Shown here piece by piece: positions 33,342 to 40,887 of a stretch of DNA of 40,887 nt. Below the pieces are notes generated by a model. The model did no database searches, was not told where the DNA came from, and saw only the letters and a program-made list of their open reading frames with translations. A program made the translations under genes and the position numbers. Each line of letters begins with the position of its first letter. The first letter of the stretch is position 1. Where the stretch lies: assembly GCA_050247075.1 (NCBI GenBank), contig JBFWUW010000064.1, forward strand, positions 1 to 40,887, in the 5' to 3' direction. The DNA is from JBFWUW01 sp050247075 (GTDB lineage Bacteria > Planctomycetota > Planctomycetia > Pirellulales > JBFWUW01).

Positions 33342-34766
33342 TCATGTGTTTCCGGTAGACGCAATCAGCAGGCCCGCGGCTGCCGTCTCGGGCCGCGGTT
33401 CGCGCAGGGTCTGGTAAATGTTGACCAGAAAGCAGATTTGGCCAGAGAACATCGCCAGGCCCGCGAAGACGCGGACGATCCAGAATGGCTGTGAACCATC
33501 GGTCGAGACATCCCAACTTTGCAGCGACGACCAGTAAAAGCCCTGAAAGATGCCGGCGAATGTCAGGTCCAAGAACATCACCACGACACCCCCGGCCGAC
33601 AGCCAAAAATGCCATTCGCACAACGTGCGGCTATGCCATTCCCGCCCGGTAAGCCGCGGAATGAGGTAGGTCATAATCCCCAACAGCCATAGGCTGAATA
33701 CACCGAACATGACCAGGTGGGCATGTCCCACGACCCAATCGGTAAAATGGATCAGTGCTTGAAACGTCAGCGTTACTTGCAAAGCGCATTGCAGGCAGGT
33801 GATGAAGTACAGCACCATGCCGGTATAGAACCACCGCAATGGCAGGTTGATGGCTAGTTGCCGGCTTTGTCCCCACAACGTGCCGAAGAAATTGATGATG
33901 ACCGTGGTCACAACGAACTCGACGGCGATCGTGGCCACCACGGCTCCGTACTGCAAGAACATCGGAATCGGCGTGTACAAGAAGTGGTGGATGCCATTCA
34001 GCGGGTAGAAGAACGCCAGCCCCCAAAAGCCGACCAGCGATAGCCCGTGGCTCCACATCGGTTTTTTGAGGAGGATTGGCACGAAGTAGTACATCAGCCC
34101 CCAACCCAACGGTGTCACGAACAGTCCCACCAGGTCGTGGATGAACAAACCGGCAATCGCGCCGGCGCTGGTGCCGGCCACGGAGTATTGCGGAATAAAA
34201 TTGCCCATGGCGTAAACCAAAAACGTCCAGACAAAGGCCGCCATGAAATACCACAGCGTGACGTACAGCGGCCCCTTGGCGCGGGCGATGGGCGTCATGA
34301 AGTTAATCGCCACCAGCAGCAGGCCCGCCTGCGCCAAGGGGTCGATCCAAACGGGGGTCTCGCCCCATTCCACGCCCTGGGCCTCGCCCAACATGATGCC
34401 CACCGCGGTCGAGACGACCACGGCCTGCCACGCCACGAAGATGAACCTCGACAACCCAGGGTGCAGCACCGGCTTGAGCGTCAACCGTGGAATCGCCCAG
34501 TGCAGCGACCCCAAAAAGGCATTGGCCAAAAAGCCGTAGGCAATCGCATTGGTATGGATCATTCGCCAACGGCCGGGCGAAAGGAGTTCAATGCCGCGCA
34601 AGGGGTTCGAATGAATGAGCTGCAATGCCATCAACAGCCCGCCCAGCATCGAGATGGTCATGTAGGCCAACGCGGCCCAAAAGTACCATAGCACCATTTG
34701 CTCATCGACCAACGCCCGCGTGGAAGGGCTGGCAGAGGCTTCCCGAGATTCACCTGAGGTTTCCAT
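33342..34766 (-). CDS. ccoN: cbb3-type cytochrome c oxidase subunit I
   Basis: Protein of 474 residues, twelve helices. Metal ligands line up with CcoN: low-spin haem H71 (RMIHTNAIAYGF) and H350, CuB H210 (LFIHDLVGLFVT), H260 and H261 (LNGIHHFLYTPIP), haem b3 H348 (WVVGHAHL), and the cross-linked tyrosine Y254 (LAFFYPLNG), six residues before H260, all at the spacing of known cbb3 enzymes. So it is an O2 reductase, not a nitric oxide reductase. Variant: the usual Asn after the CuB histidine (GHNAVG) is Asp (IHDLVG). Four bases after the upstream gene. Confidence 0.95.
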   Translation of the reverse strand: METSGESREASASPSTRALVDEQMVLWYFWAALAYMTISMLGGLLMALQLIHSNPLRGIELLSPGRWRMIHTNAIAYGFLANAFLGSLHWAIPRLTLKPVLHPGLSRFIFVAWQAVVVSTAVGIMLGEAQGVEWGETPVWIDPLAQAGLLLVAINFMTPIARAKGPLYVTLWYFMAAFVWTFLVYAMGNFIPQYSVAGTSAGAIAGLFIHDLVGLFVTPLGWGLMYYFVPILLKKPMWSHGLSLVGFWGLAFFYPLNGIHHFLYTPIPMFLQYGAVVATIAVEFVVTTVIINFFGTLWGQSRQLAINLPLRWFYTGMVLYFITCLQCALQVTLTFQALIHFTDWVVGHAHLVMFGVFSLWLLGIMTYLIPRLTGREWHSRTLCEWHFWLSAGGVVVMFLDLTFAGIFQGFYWSSLQSWDVSTDGSQPFWIVRVFAGLAMFSGQICFLVNIYQTLREPRPETAAAGLLIASTGNT

Positions 34767-34769
34767 GCG

Positions 34770-35441
34770 TTACAAAGTCTCGCTTGTCGTGCGATAAGGA
34801 TTAAACTCGCCCCACGGGTAGACCAGGGCCATCGTCCACCCAAAGACCAGGTGCGTCAGCGCCGCCACCCACCACGGCACCAGTTCCACGATCCAATTGC
34901 CGTGAAACAACAAAGGCTGCAGCCAGGAGAGTATTCCGTAGAAGTTGATCAGCCACACGGCCACGGCCAAGGCACTGGCCAACGCCAGCCTTCGCGCCAG
35001 AGGCCGCGAGGCCCAGCGATGCAGCGCAAGGTTAAACAACATCCCCAGCACGGCCCCCGTCCCCAGGTACAAACAGCAGCCAATGGCCAGGGTCAAACCG
35101 CTGTCGATCGACAACGCCCGTTCTCCCAAGGGAAAAGTCAGATAGACGCGGACCAAATGCAGCGGGTGGGCATCGGCCCCCTGCAAGCCAGGAAACATCA
35201 TCGAACCGACGACGTTTAACAGCAGGCTTAGCGCGGCGGCGACCATGCCCAACATGAAGCCCGTCGTGGCATAGTACGAGGCGTAAAACCCGCTGCGCCA
35301 ATCGGTCGGCTGGCGGCGGCCTGGCACCAGTTGTTGCTCCAATTGCGTCACGCGGCCGCGAAGCTGATCCAGTTCGCGCAACAAGGCTTCGCGATCGGCT
35401 GGCTCACTCCAGGCACCCTCGGGCTTTGCGGGTTCGTTCAT
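34770..35441 (-). CDS. Four-span membrane protein coupled to ccoN
   Basis: Protein of 223 residues. A short predicted coiled coil (ALLRELDQLRGRVTQLEQQL, about 18-38) precedes four helices (about 60-83 FMLGMVAAALSLLLNVVGSM, 115-140 AIGCCLYLGTGAVLGMLFNL, 148-170 ALASALAVAVWLINFYGILS, 187-206 ALTHLVFGWTMALVYPWG). ATG 35441 overlaps the upstream stop by four bases and its own stop lies three bases before the ccoN start. Seen beside oxidase genes in planctomycetes but I cannot name a family. Could anchor the dihaem lipoprotein or act as an assembly factor. Confidence 0.82.
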   Translation of the reverse strand: MNEPAKPEGAWSEPADREALLRELDQLRGRVTQLEQQLVPGRRQPTDWRSGFYASYYATTGFMLGMVAAALSLLLNVVGSMMFPGLQGADAHPLHLVRVYLTFPLGERALSIDSGLTLAIGCCLYLGTGAVLGMLFNLALHRWASRPLARRLALASALAVAVWLINFYGILSWLQPLLFHGNWIVELVPWWVAALTHLVFGWTMALVYPWGEFNPYRTTSETL

Positions 35442-36706
35442 GGGCTTTCTTCCCCCTCGTCGGTTGCAGAGGACCGCGGTTCCTCGGCGGGCGTATCTTC
35501 TCCCGGTTTCTCCTCGGCGGGTTCGCCCTCGACAGGCGTATCTTCCGCCGGTTCTTCCGCCGCCGGTGGCTCGCCCTCTGGCTCACCTACGGCATCTGGC
35601 TGGCTAGCTGCCTCCCCTTCAACCGCGGCGATGGGTGCCGTCTCGGGCGGGGGCAGGGGTTCGCCGCTCACGGTCGAACGCCGCCGGGCGGCCGACAGAT
35701 ACTGCACGTAATGCACCAGGTGCCAGAAAGTTTCTGGCCGATCCGCCAGCTTTTGCTCGAAGGCAGGCATGGGCGTACCCGTGATGCCCGCGAAGATGCG
35801 GCGGTAGATATCGTCGGGTTCGCCGCCGCCATGGAACATGCCGCTGGTCAGGTCGGCGGCGCGGGTCTTGAACTTCCAACTGTCTTCAAAGCCTTTCTCG
35901 TTGTCCATCGTTTGGCCGCGGCCATCGGTGCCGTGGCACTTGTGGCAGCCGGCGATTTCCGACAGAAAAGCTTGTTTGCCCAACTCCACCGTCTCCTCGC
36001 TATAGGCGGGCATGCGCGTCTTGGGAATCACCACGACCTGTTGCAGATCGCGCCACGGCGCCAAAGTCTGATCGATCAAGTCGGGCACCATCTCGGGATC
36101 GACCATGTCGTCCCCTTCCGCTTGCAGCGCCAATAACAGCTCGAACTCGCCTCGATGCGTCAGCACCATCACATGGTCCAACAGCAACTCCAGATCCTCA
36201 TCCGGCAGCAACTTAAAGGCGGGCATGGATGTGCCCCGCGCGCCGTGCATGATCGTCCGTTTCAGATCGCTCCGCAGCGGCCGGTTGCCGTAGGGCGTAC
36301 TGCTGAACTTGAACAGCCCCTTGCGATAGTCGCGCGGCCGCGGGTACATGTAAGTAGCCGCCGGGCCGTTGCCATCGCCGGTGACCCCATGACAGGCCGC
36401 ACAGCGATCTTGGTAAATGGCGGCCCCACGCGCCAGCCGGGCGGCGTCTCGATCATCGTGCCCTAACAGCTTGGGCCGCACGGGTGTGCCGCAATGTTTG
36501 GTGAGCTGCTCGGCAATCGCCTCTTGCAACTCTGGCTGCAAGGCTTGAATTTCCGCGCTCGACACATATTGCAAGTCGGGCGCTTGGCTGCAACCGGCCA
36601 GCCACAACAGGCCGCCAGCCGCCAGCATCCATTTCTTGGGGAAGGTGGCCATTTTCCAGCGCGGCAAGAAACATGTCGCAACCGCGCGCAACACAATAGA
36701 ACGCAC
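35438..36706 (-). CDS. Dihaem cytochrome c lipoprotein, probable donor subunit of the oxidase
   Basis: Protein of 422 residues from GTG 36706, which has AAGGAG five bases upstream; ATG 36652 is an alternative. Lipobox LLWLAGC with Cys39. Two class-I-like cytochrome domains: CAACHGVTGDGNGPA (C102-H106, methionine in TSMPAF) and CHKCHGTDGRGQ (C254-H258, methionine in TPMPAF). The tail (about 355-422) is Pro/Glu-rich repeats (PAEE, PGEDTPAEE). It is first gene of the oxidase operon and no separate ccoP is present, so it may supply electrons in place of CcoP. Preceded by a near-perfect sigma-54 promoter. Confidence 0.9.
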   Translation of the reverse strand: MRSIVLRAVATCFLPRWKMATFPKKWMLAAGGLLWLAGCSQAPDLQYVSSAEIQALQPELQEAIAEQLTKHCGTPVRPKLLGHDDRDAARLARGAAIYQDRCAACHGVTGDGNGPAATYMYPRPRDYRKGLFKFSSTPYGNRPLRSDLKRTIMHGARGTSMPAFKLLPDEDLELLLDHVMVLTHRGEFELLLALQAEGDDMVDPEMVPDLIDQTLAPWRDLQQVVVIPKTRMPAYSEETVELGKQAFLSEIAGCHKCHGTDGRGQTMDNEKGFEDSWKFKTRAADLTSGMFHGGGEPDDIYRRIFAGITGTPMPAFEQKLADRPETFWHLVHYVQYLSAARRRSTVSGEPLPPPETAPIAAVEGEAASQPDAVGEPEGEPPAAEEPAEDTPVEGEPAEEKPGEDTPAEEPRSSATDEGEESP

Positions 36707-36742
36707 AACGACTCCTTACGGCATTTTGCATCCGCTCCCACA

Positions 36743-36761
36743 GTCTGGTGCCAAACCAGAC
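36743..36761. promoter_or_regulatory. Perfect inverted repeat in the cbb3 leader
   Basis: GTCTGGT-GCCAA-ACCAGAC, 7-base arms. It would lie just inside the leader RNA (start predicted near 36767), so it may be an operator or an mRNA hairpin. Confidence 0.5.
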
Positions 36762-36778
36762 CGACAGGCGGGCAGATA

Positions 36779-36793
36779 GCAAACGTTATGCCA
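36779..36793 (-). promoter_or_regulatory. Sigma-54 promoter of the cbb3 operon
   Basis: Minus strand TGGCATAACGTTTGCTA. -24 TGGCAT (one mismatch at the least conserved base), -12 TTGCT perfect, GG-N10-GC spacing exact. Predicted start near 36767, about 60 bases before GTG 36706. Confidence 0.75.
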
Positions 36794-36828
36794 CCAGGAA
36801 TCGTGCCAGCGGGACCGCATTCAGATCA

Positions 36829-36847
36829 GCCAGGTACCATGCCTGGC
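36829..36847. promoter_or_regulatory. Inverted repeat upstream of the cbb3 promoter
   Basis: GCCAGG-TACCATG-CCTGGC, centred about 70 bases upstream of the predicted start, where an activator of sigma-54 could bind. Confidence 0.45.
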
Positions 36848-37018
36848 CAACGGAAACTTGAGGAAACGTTGCGAACAACGCAGCGCAGCGATATCGCCTA
36901 GCAGCACACAAAGCGGGCGAAACTGCCCACCAGGCGCGCGGTATCGCTCAGGAAAGACCAAACGCCGCGCCGAGAACGCACCAATGTCGGATCCCGTGCG
37001 AGATCAACCCGCACTTGA
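36848..37018. other. Non-coding sequence between cbb3 promoter and repeat
   Basis: I see no gene or further structure here. Together with the promoter elements and the twin-hairpin repeat it fills the 36707-37179 gap. Confidence 0.5.
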
Positions 37019-37126
37019 CCTCCCTCTCCCTCTGGGAGCGGGCCGGGGTGAGGGTTTGATTGTTGGAACATTCTTCGCCGTATTCCCCTCTCCCCTACCC
37101 TCTCCCTCAGTACCGGGAGAGGGAGC
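37019..37126. repeat. Twin-hairpin REP-like element, copy 2
   Basis: CCTCCCTCTCCCTCTGGGAG start, GGCCGGGGTGAGGG, a 30-base spacer (TTTGATTGTTGGAACATTCT onward), CCCCTCTCCCCTACCCTCTC, then TACCGGGAGAGGG. Spacer and arms align with 17949-18054. It lies downstream of the lactonase gene and upstream of the oxidase operon. Confidence 0.88.
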
Positions 37127-37179
37127 TTCGAGAGGACTCCATTTCGGATCGACGCCAAAGCCCGACGCCGGAAGGCAGG

Positions 37180-38277
37180 CTACTTCAAAGCCATGAAGCG
37201 GACGCAGACGGGGCTGGCGACTTCCACGCTCGCATCGGTCGGAGACAGTTCACCCGTCTCGGCATCAATGCGGAACACGATCACGTTGTTGCCCGACTGA
37301 TTGGCCACCAGCATGTACTTTCCGGTTGGGTCGATGGCAAAGTTGCGCGGCGTCTTGACGCCCATTCCCTGGTGGCCGACTGCTTTAAGCGCCTTCGTTT
37401 GCGGGTCGATGGAGAAGATGGCGATGGAGTTGTAGGGGTCGCGGTTGGAGACGTAGACGAACTTGCCCGTCGGATGTACGACCGTCTCCGCCGTGCTGCC
37501 GCCATTGCGGGCGACATCCTTGGGAAGCGTCGACAGAACTTGCTTTTGCGTCAAAGTTCCCTGATCCGCATCGTAGTCGCAAGCAATGATGGTCAGGTCG
37601 CTCTCGCCGTTGATATAGGCCGACTTGCCATCGGGATGCCAGGCAAAGTGGCGCGGGCCGGCTCCTGACGGCGTGTTAAAGACGCCATGCGGGGCCAGCT
37701 TTCCCTGGGCGGCGTCAAAGGAGTAGATGATCACCTGGTCTAGTCCCAGGTCGCAGCAGAGCGCAAAGCGGTTGGCCTTGTCGAGATGGATGGAATGTCC
37801 GTTCTTCCTGGGCCCTTGATGCTGCTGGAACGATGACTTGTCCGAGAGCTTGCCGTCGGCGGTGAGGGGAATACTAAGGCAGCTTCCGCCGGTGTAGTTG
37901 GCGGCCAGCACATTCTTGCCCGCCGCATCCACCACCAGATGGCACGGTGCATCACCCTGCGACGGCCGCGAGTTAAGCAACGTCAGCTTGCCGGTCGCTT
38001 CATCGATAGCGAAAGCGCTAATGGCTGCCTGGCCTTCGTTCACCGCGTAGAGAAACTTTTTGTTGGGGTGAAACGCCAGAAACGAGGGATCACTCGTTTC
38101 GCCCGCCAGCGTGGCCGGAGAGAGCGAGCCATCCTTCAGGTTCAGTTCGCACTGATAAATGCCTTTGCTATGTTCGCCCGTGTAGGTCCCCAGGTAGACG
38201 CGGTATTTGTCTTGCGCCGACGCGGAAGCCATAGCGAACATGCACAACGTAGCAGCCAGCAACAAGCGGAAAATCAT
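37180..38277 (-). CDS. Secreted lactonase-fold (6-phosphogluconolactonase-like) beta-propeller
   Basis: Protein of 365 residues. ATG 38277 is chosen since GGGAG lies ten bases upstream, while it touches the alternative ATG 38286. A signal peptide (FRLLLAATLCMFAMASASAQ) precedes a seven-bladed propeller of the lactonase family: RVYLGTYTGEHSKGIYQ, SDPSFLAFHPNKKFLYAVNE, GAGPRHFAWHPDGKSAYING, ETVVHPTGKFVYVSNRD, TPRNFAIDPTGKYMLVANQ. Cytoplasmic members hydrolyse 6-phosphogluconolactone (Pgl), but the signal peptide here implies another, extracytoplasmic sugar lactone. Divergent from the GH77 gene with about 196 bp between. Confidence 0.9.
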   Translation of the reverse strand: MIFRLLLAATLCMFAMASASAQDKYRVYLGTYTGEHSKGIYQCELNLKDGSLSPATLAGETSDPSFLAFHPNKKFLYAVNEGQAAISAFAIDEATGKLTLLNSRPSQGDAPCHLVVDAAGKNVLAANYTGGSCLSIPLTADGKLSDKSSFQQHQGPRKNGHSIHLDKANRFALCCDLGLDQVIIYSFDAAQGKLAPHGVFNTPSGAGPRHFAWHPDGKSAYINGESDLTIIACDYDADQGTLTQKQVLSTLPKDVARNGGSTAETVVHPTGKFVYVSNRDPYNSIAIFSIDPQTKALKAVGHQGMGVKTPRNFAIDPTGKYMLVANQSGNNVIVFRIDAETGELSPTDASVEVASPVCVRFMALK

Positions 38278-38473
38278 GGACGCCATCTCCCAGAAAGATC
38301 AGAAGCCAGAACCTAGGGTGAAACGCTGCCACGATTGTGGACAGGCGCGGCGATGAATTCAACCAGATGTTTCGGCAATCCCCGCTGGGCCCGCCCCCTA
38401 TTTCCACGCCCCGCGATGATCGTCGGGCCGGCGATAATCTGCTATACAAACGTCGCGAATCACGCGAGAAAGC

Positions 38474-40309
38474 ATGCCCCATCGTCAGGACAAAAACATG
38501 CCGGCACTGCCTGGGACCGTGGCCCATACCAAGCGCACCTTGGGATTGGACCGGCTGGTCTTGCAGATTCACGACGCTAGCTTTCCCGCGGATGCCGACG
38601 AAGACCTGGGAAGAGGCTCGCCCTATGCACGGGCCGCCGGGCGGTTCTTTCAGTGGGCGGCGGAACTGGGCTTTGACGCCATTCAATTTGGGCCGCGCGG
38701 CATGACCAGCCGCGGCAATCCGTCTCCCTACGATGCCACGATCTTCTCCCGCAATCCGCTCGATCTGCCGCTGCTGCAATGCGTGGAGCAGGGCCGATTG
38801 AGCCGCGCCATGTGGAACGCCATCCGTCGCGATCTGCCGCCGCCACGGCAAGGCGTGGTGCCGTACCCGCTGGTGTTCGACGCCAACCGGCGGGCGCTCC
38901 AAGAGATCGTGGCCAATGCGTCCACCGCCGACCGCTCAGCGGCCCGCGACTTTCTGGCGATGCACCGGGACTGGCTGATTCCCGATGCGTTGTACAAAGT
39001 GCTTTGCCGCGAACATAGCGCCGCTACCTGGCGAGAGTGGGGCCGCACCGCGCAAGGGGACTTCGACAAGCGGCTGTTCGATCCGCCCGAGGGCAAGGAA
39101 AAAGCGGCCGACACGCGGCTGGCATCGTTGGAGGACCAATACGCGGAGTTGATTGAAGACTACGCCCTGGTGCAGTGGCTGCTGGCCCAGGAACATCGTG
39201 CGCTACGGGGGCGGCTGTCTCGGCTGGGCTTGTCTCTGTACGGCGACTTGCAGGTGGGCCTGTCGCAGCGCGATAACTGGGCTTGGCGGAAATTGTTTCT
39301 ACACGAATATCGCCTCGGCGCGCCACCCAGCCGCACCACGCCGTCGGGCCAACCGTGGGGCTATCCCGTGTTGAATCCAAAACTGTTCGGTACGCGGCAA
39401 GATCCCGGACCAGCGCTGGCCTTTGTGCGGGCCAGAATTGCCCGCGTGATTGCCGAATGCGATGGATTGCGTGTCGATCATCCGCACGGCTGGGTCGATC
39501 CCTGGGTTTATCGGGCCGACATCGCCGATCCGTTTGAAGCGGTGCGGGCGGGGGCTCGGCTGTTTTCGTCCCCGAATGATCCGCTCCATCCGCGGCTGGC
39601 GGACTACGCCATCGCCCGCCCGGAGCAAATCGACCCGGCCCAGACGCTGCATGCCGACGGGCATGTGTGCGATCTGAATGACGAACAAGTGGCGCAATAC
39701 TCCCTGCAAATGGATGAGGTCGTGCGGCAGTCGACCGGTTCGGCGGCCGCCGGGCTGGTGGCTTGCGAGGTGTTGAGCACGCTCCCCTATCCGGTTCGCC
39801 GCGTCCTGCAGCGGCACGATTTGGGGCGCTTTCGCGTGGTGCAAAAGCTGAGCCTGTCCGACCCAACCGATGTCTACCGTATTGAACAAGCCCTGCCGCA
39901 AGACTGGATCATGCTGGGAACGCACGATACGCCGCCCATTTGGCAATTGGCGGAAAAATGGGCCGGCGGGCCAGAAGGGGCGGCCTGGGCCGACTACCTG
40001 GGCAAGCTGGCCGGCGACTCCTCGGTCGACGAAGGCCAAGTTGGAAACGTGGCCCACAGCGCGGGCGGCCTGGTCAATGCCTGTTTTACCGCCATGCTGG
40101 GAAGCCAGTCGCGGCAGGTGGTGGTCTTCTTTCCCGATCTGTTTGGAATGGCCGACCGCTACAACGAACCCGGCCTGGTCAGCGATGCCAACTGGTCGCT
40201 GCGCGTGCCGGCGAATTTTGAGGAGTTCCACCAACAGCGCATCGAGCGCGACCAAGCACTCGACCTGCGCCGCTGCTTGCAAGTGGCGGCGGAGCGGGCA
40301 GGCAGGTAG
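38474..40309 (+). CDS. malQ: GH77 4-alpha-glucanotransferase, divergent form
   Basis: Protein of 611 residues (ATG 38474; ATG 38498 possible). The N terminus (SFPADADEDLGRGSPYARAA and FDAIQFGPRG) and DLQVGLSQRDNWAW match GH77. The catalytic triad can be read as D335 (LRVDHPHGW), E432 (VACEVLST) and D485 (LGTHDTPP). Compared with E. coli MalQ the gap nucleophile to acid/base is about 97 residues instead of about 48, an insertion of roughly 50 residues (LHPRLADYAIARPEQIDPAQ region). The usual RIDHFRG is RVDHPHG. It should disproportionate alpha-1,4-glucans in glycogen or maltodextrin metabolism. No other glycogen gene is visible here. Confidence 0.85.
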   Translation: MPHRQDKNMPALPGTVAHTKRTLGLDRLVLQIHDASFPADADEDLGRGSPYARAAGRFFQWAAELGFDAIQFGPRGMTSRGNPSPYDATIFSRNPLDLPLLQCVEQGRLSRAMWNAIRRDLPPPRQGVVPYPLVFDANRRALQEIVANASTADRSAARDFLAMHRDWLIPDALYKVLCREHSAATWREWGRTAQGDFDKRLFDPPEGKEKAADTRLASLEDQYAELIEDYALVQWLLAQEHRALRGRLSRLGLSLYGDLQVGLSQRDNWAWRKLFLHEYRLGAPPSRTTPSGQPWGYPVLNPKLFGTRQDPGPALAFVRARIARVIAECDGLRVDHPHGWVDPWVYRADIADPFEAVRAGARLFSSPNDPLHPRLADYAIARPEQIDPAQTLHADGHVCDLNDEQVAQYSLQMDEVVRQSTGSAAAGLVACEVLSTLPYPVRRVLQRHDLGRFRVVQKLSLSDPTDVYRIEQALPQDWIMLGTHDTPPIWQLAEKWAGGPEGAAWADYLGKLAGDSSVDEGQVGNVAHSAGGLVNACFTAMLGSQSRQVVVFFPDLFGMADRYNEPGLVSDANWSLRVPANFEEFHQQRIERDQALDLRRCLQVAAERAGR

Positions 40310-40354
40310 GTGCCCGTTCGTCACCAATTCATTCGCCAATCCCAGCGTCCAACT

Positions 40355-40887
40355 TCATGGCAGCGGATATTTTTCCGCCAGTTTGTATTTCTGCTTTTGC
40401 GACAGATAGGCCCGCACGCGGTCGGTCTTGGTGATGGCGGCGCGGACGAAGGCTAGTGCCTCGTGCAGCCGTTCGTTGGGTTCCGAGCAGCTAAACCGTA
40501 GAAAGCCGCCGCCCGCCGCGCCAAAGCATTCTCCCCCCAGGCAAGCCACGCCGAGTTGCTCGTCGGCCCCTTCCAACAGATACATGGCCAGCCCCTCGGA
40601 ACTAATGCCCAGCCGATTGCAGATCGCCGCGACATTGGGAAAGACATAAAAAGCGCCACCAGGGTCGAGACATTTGACCCCTTCGATCTCGTTCAGGCCG
40701 CTGGCCAGCAGCGACACCTTTTGCTGAAAGTCGCGCATGGCGGTGTCGCGCTCGGTATGGCCTTGTTTTAGCGCTGCCACGCCCGCCAACTGCACGGGTG
40801 GCGGAACGCACGATAGCGACACATTCACCAGCCGGCCCAAGATCTCGGCGGTGGCCTGGCTGGCCACGGCAAAGCCCAGACGCCAGC
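40355..40887 (-). CDS. Class I/II aminotransferase, C-terminal part
   Basis: Partial gene; the 5' part lies beyond the right edge. The frame is open to 40885 and begins WRLGFAVASQATAEILGRLV, the segment just after the PLP-lysine in class I aminotransferases (GWRLG context). Further family features: PGGAFYVFPNV, SEGLAMYLLEGADE, GGFLRFSCSEPNERLHEALA with the substrate-carboxylate-binding Arg in LRFSCS. About 177 residues are visible. Substrate (aspartate, aromatic or other) cannot be told without the N terminus. Confidence 0.88.
   Translation of the reverse strand, partial: WRLGFAVASQATAEILGRLVNVSLSCVPPPVQLAGVAALKQGHTERDTAMRDFQQKVSLLASGLNEIEGVKCLDPGGAFYVFPNVAAICNRLGISSEGLAMYLLEGADEQLGVACLGGECFGAAGGGFLRFSCSEPNERLHEALAFVRAAITKTDRVRAYLSQKQKYKLAEKYPLP

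Noticed and set aside
1..40887. CRISPR arrays, tRNA, rRNA, prophage or insertion sequence
   Set aside because: No regularly spaced direct repeats, no cloverleaf or rRNA stretches, and no transposase, integrase or phage structural genes were recognised.

Overview
The window reads as a high-GC chromosomal segment of a planctomycete, most likely from the Pirellulales or relatives. The main reason is the density of planctomycete-type redox modules: PSCyt1/DUF1587-1592-1588-1585 with DUF1552, DUF1549/DUF1553 with DUF1501 and a WD40 protein, and a stand-alone planctomycete cytochrome c. Large secreted proteins, short intergenic hairpin repeats and TTG/GTG starts fit as well. I see no rRNA, tRNA, CRISPR array, phage or transposase gene. 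Assignments come from reading translated sequence and motifs by eye; no database search was run.

Layout. 1-87 is the 5' end of a DJ-1/PfpI gene leaving the window. 269-5280 is a three-gene operon (PSCyt1/DUF1592-type protein, DUF1552 protein, unknown secreted protein). 5518-6852 is a lipoprotein with TPR-like and thioredoxin domains. 7073-7782 is a dual-specificity phosphatase gene that looks broken by a stop and a frameshift. 7893-10305 holds a TerC-family membrane protein and a split two-subunit thiamine-diphosphate decarboxylase, converging on a serine acetyltransferase (10307-11266). 11651-12859 encodes a secreted Gly/His/Asp-rich protein, separated by a 612-bp regulatory region from a divergent di-CxxCH planctomycete cytochrome (13472-15334). 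15678-15872 is a small membrane protein with a strong terminator. 16267-20575 is a DUF1549/DUF1553, DUF1501 and WD40 operon. 20774-21577 is a secreted trypsin-like protease. 21710-25744 is a giant PcRGLX/YetA-like polysaccharide-lyase-type protein. 26050-27417 is MgtE, 27743-28198 a hemerythrin, 28477-28959 a DUF4405-like membrane protein. 28976-36706 is an eight-gene cbb3-type oxidase operon on the minus strand: dihaem lipoprotein, membrane protein, CcoN, CcoO, two small membrane proteins, CcoI-type copper ATPase, SafE. 37180-38277 is a secreted lactonase-fold protein, 38474-40309 a divergent GH77 4-alpha-glucanotransferase, and 40355-40887 the 3' part of an aminotransferase gene.

How it fits together. 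Much of the window concerns respiration and extracytoplasmic electron transfer: five genes carry CxxCH haem sites, and an oxygen-binding hemerythrin and a copper ATPase sit beside a terminal oxidase. The most interesting signal is regulatory. Textbook or near-textbook sigma-54 (-24/-12) promoter sequences lie upstream of the planctomycete cytochrome, the cbb3 operon and, divergently, the Gly/His-rich protein; weaker candidates lie between hemerythrin and DUF4405 and before the small membrane protein. This suggests a sigma-54-controlled redox regulon. The second notable feature is the cbb3 operon itself, which has no conventional CcoP: a dihaem lipoprotein and a 58-residue membrane peptide may together replace it. 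Three families of intergenic hairpin or satellite-like repeats are also present.
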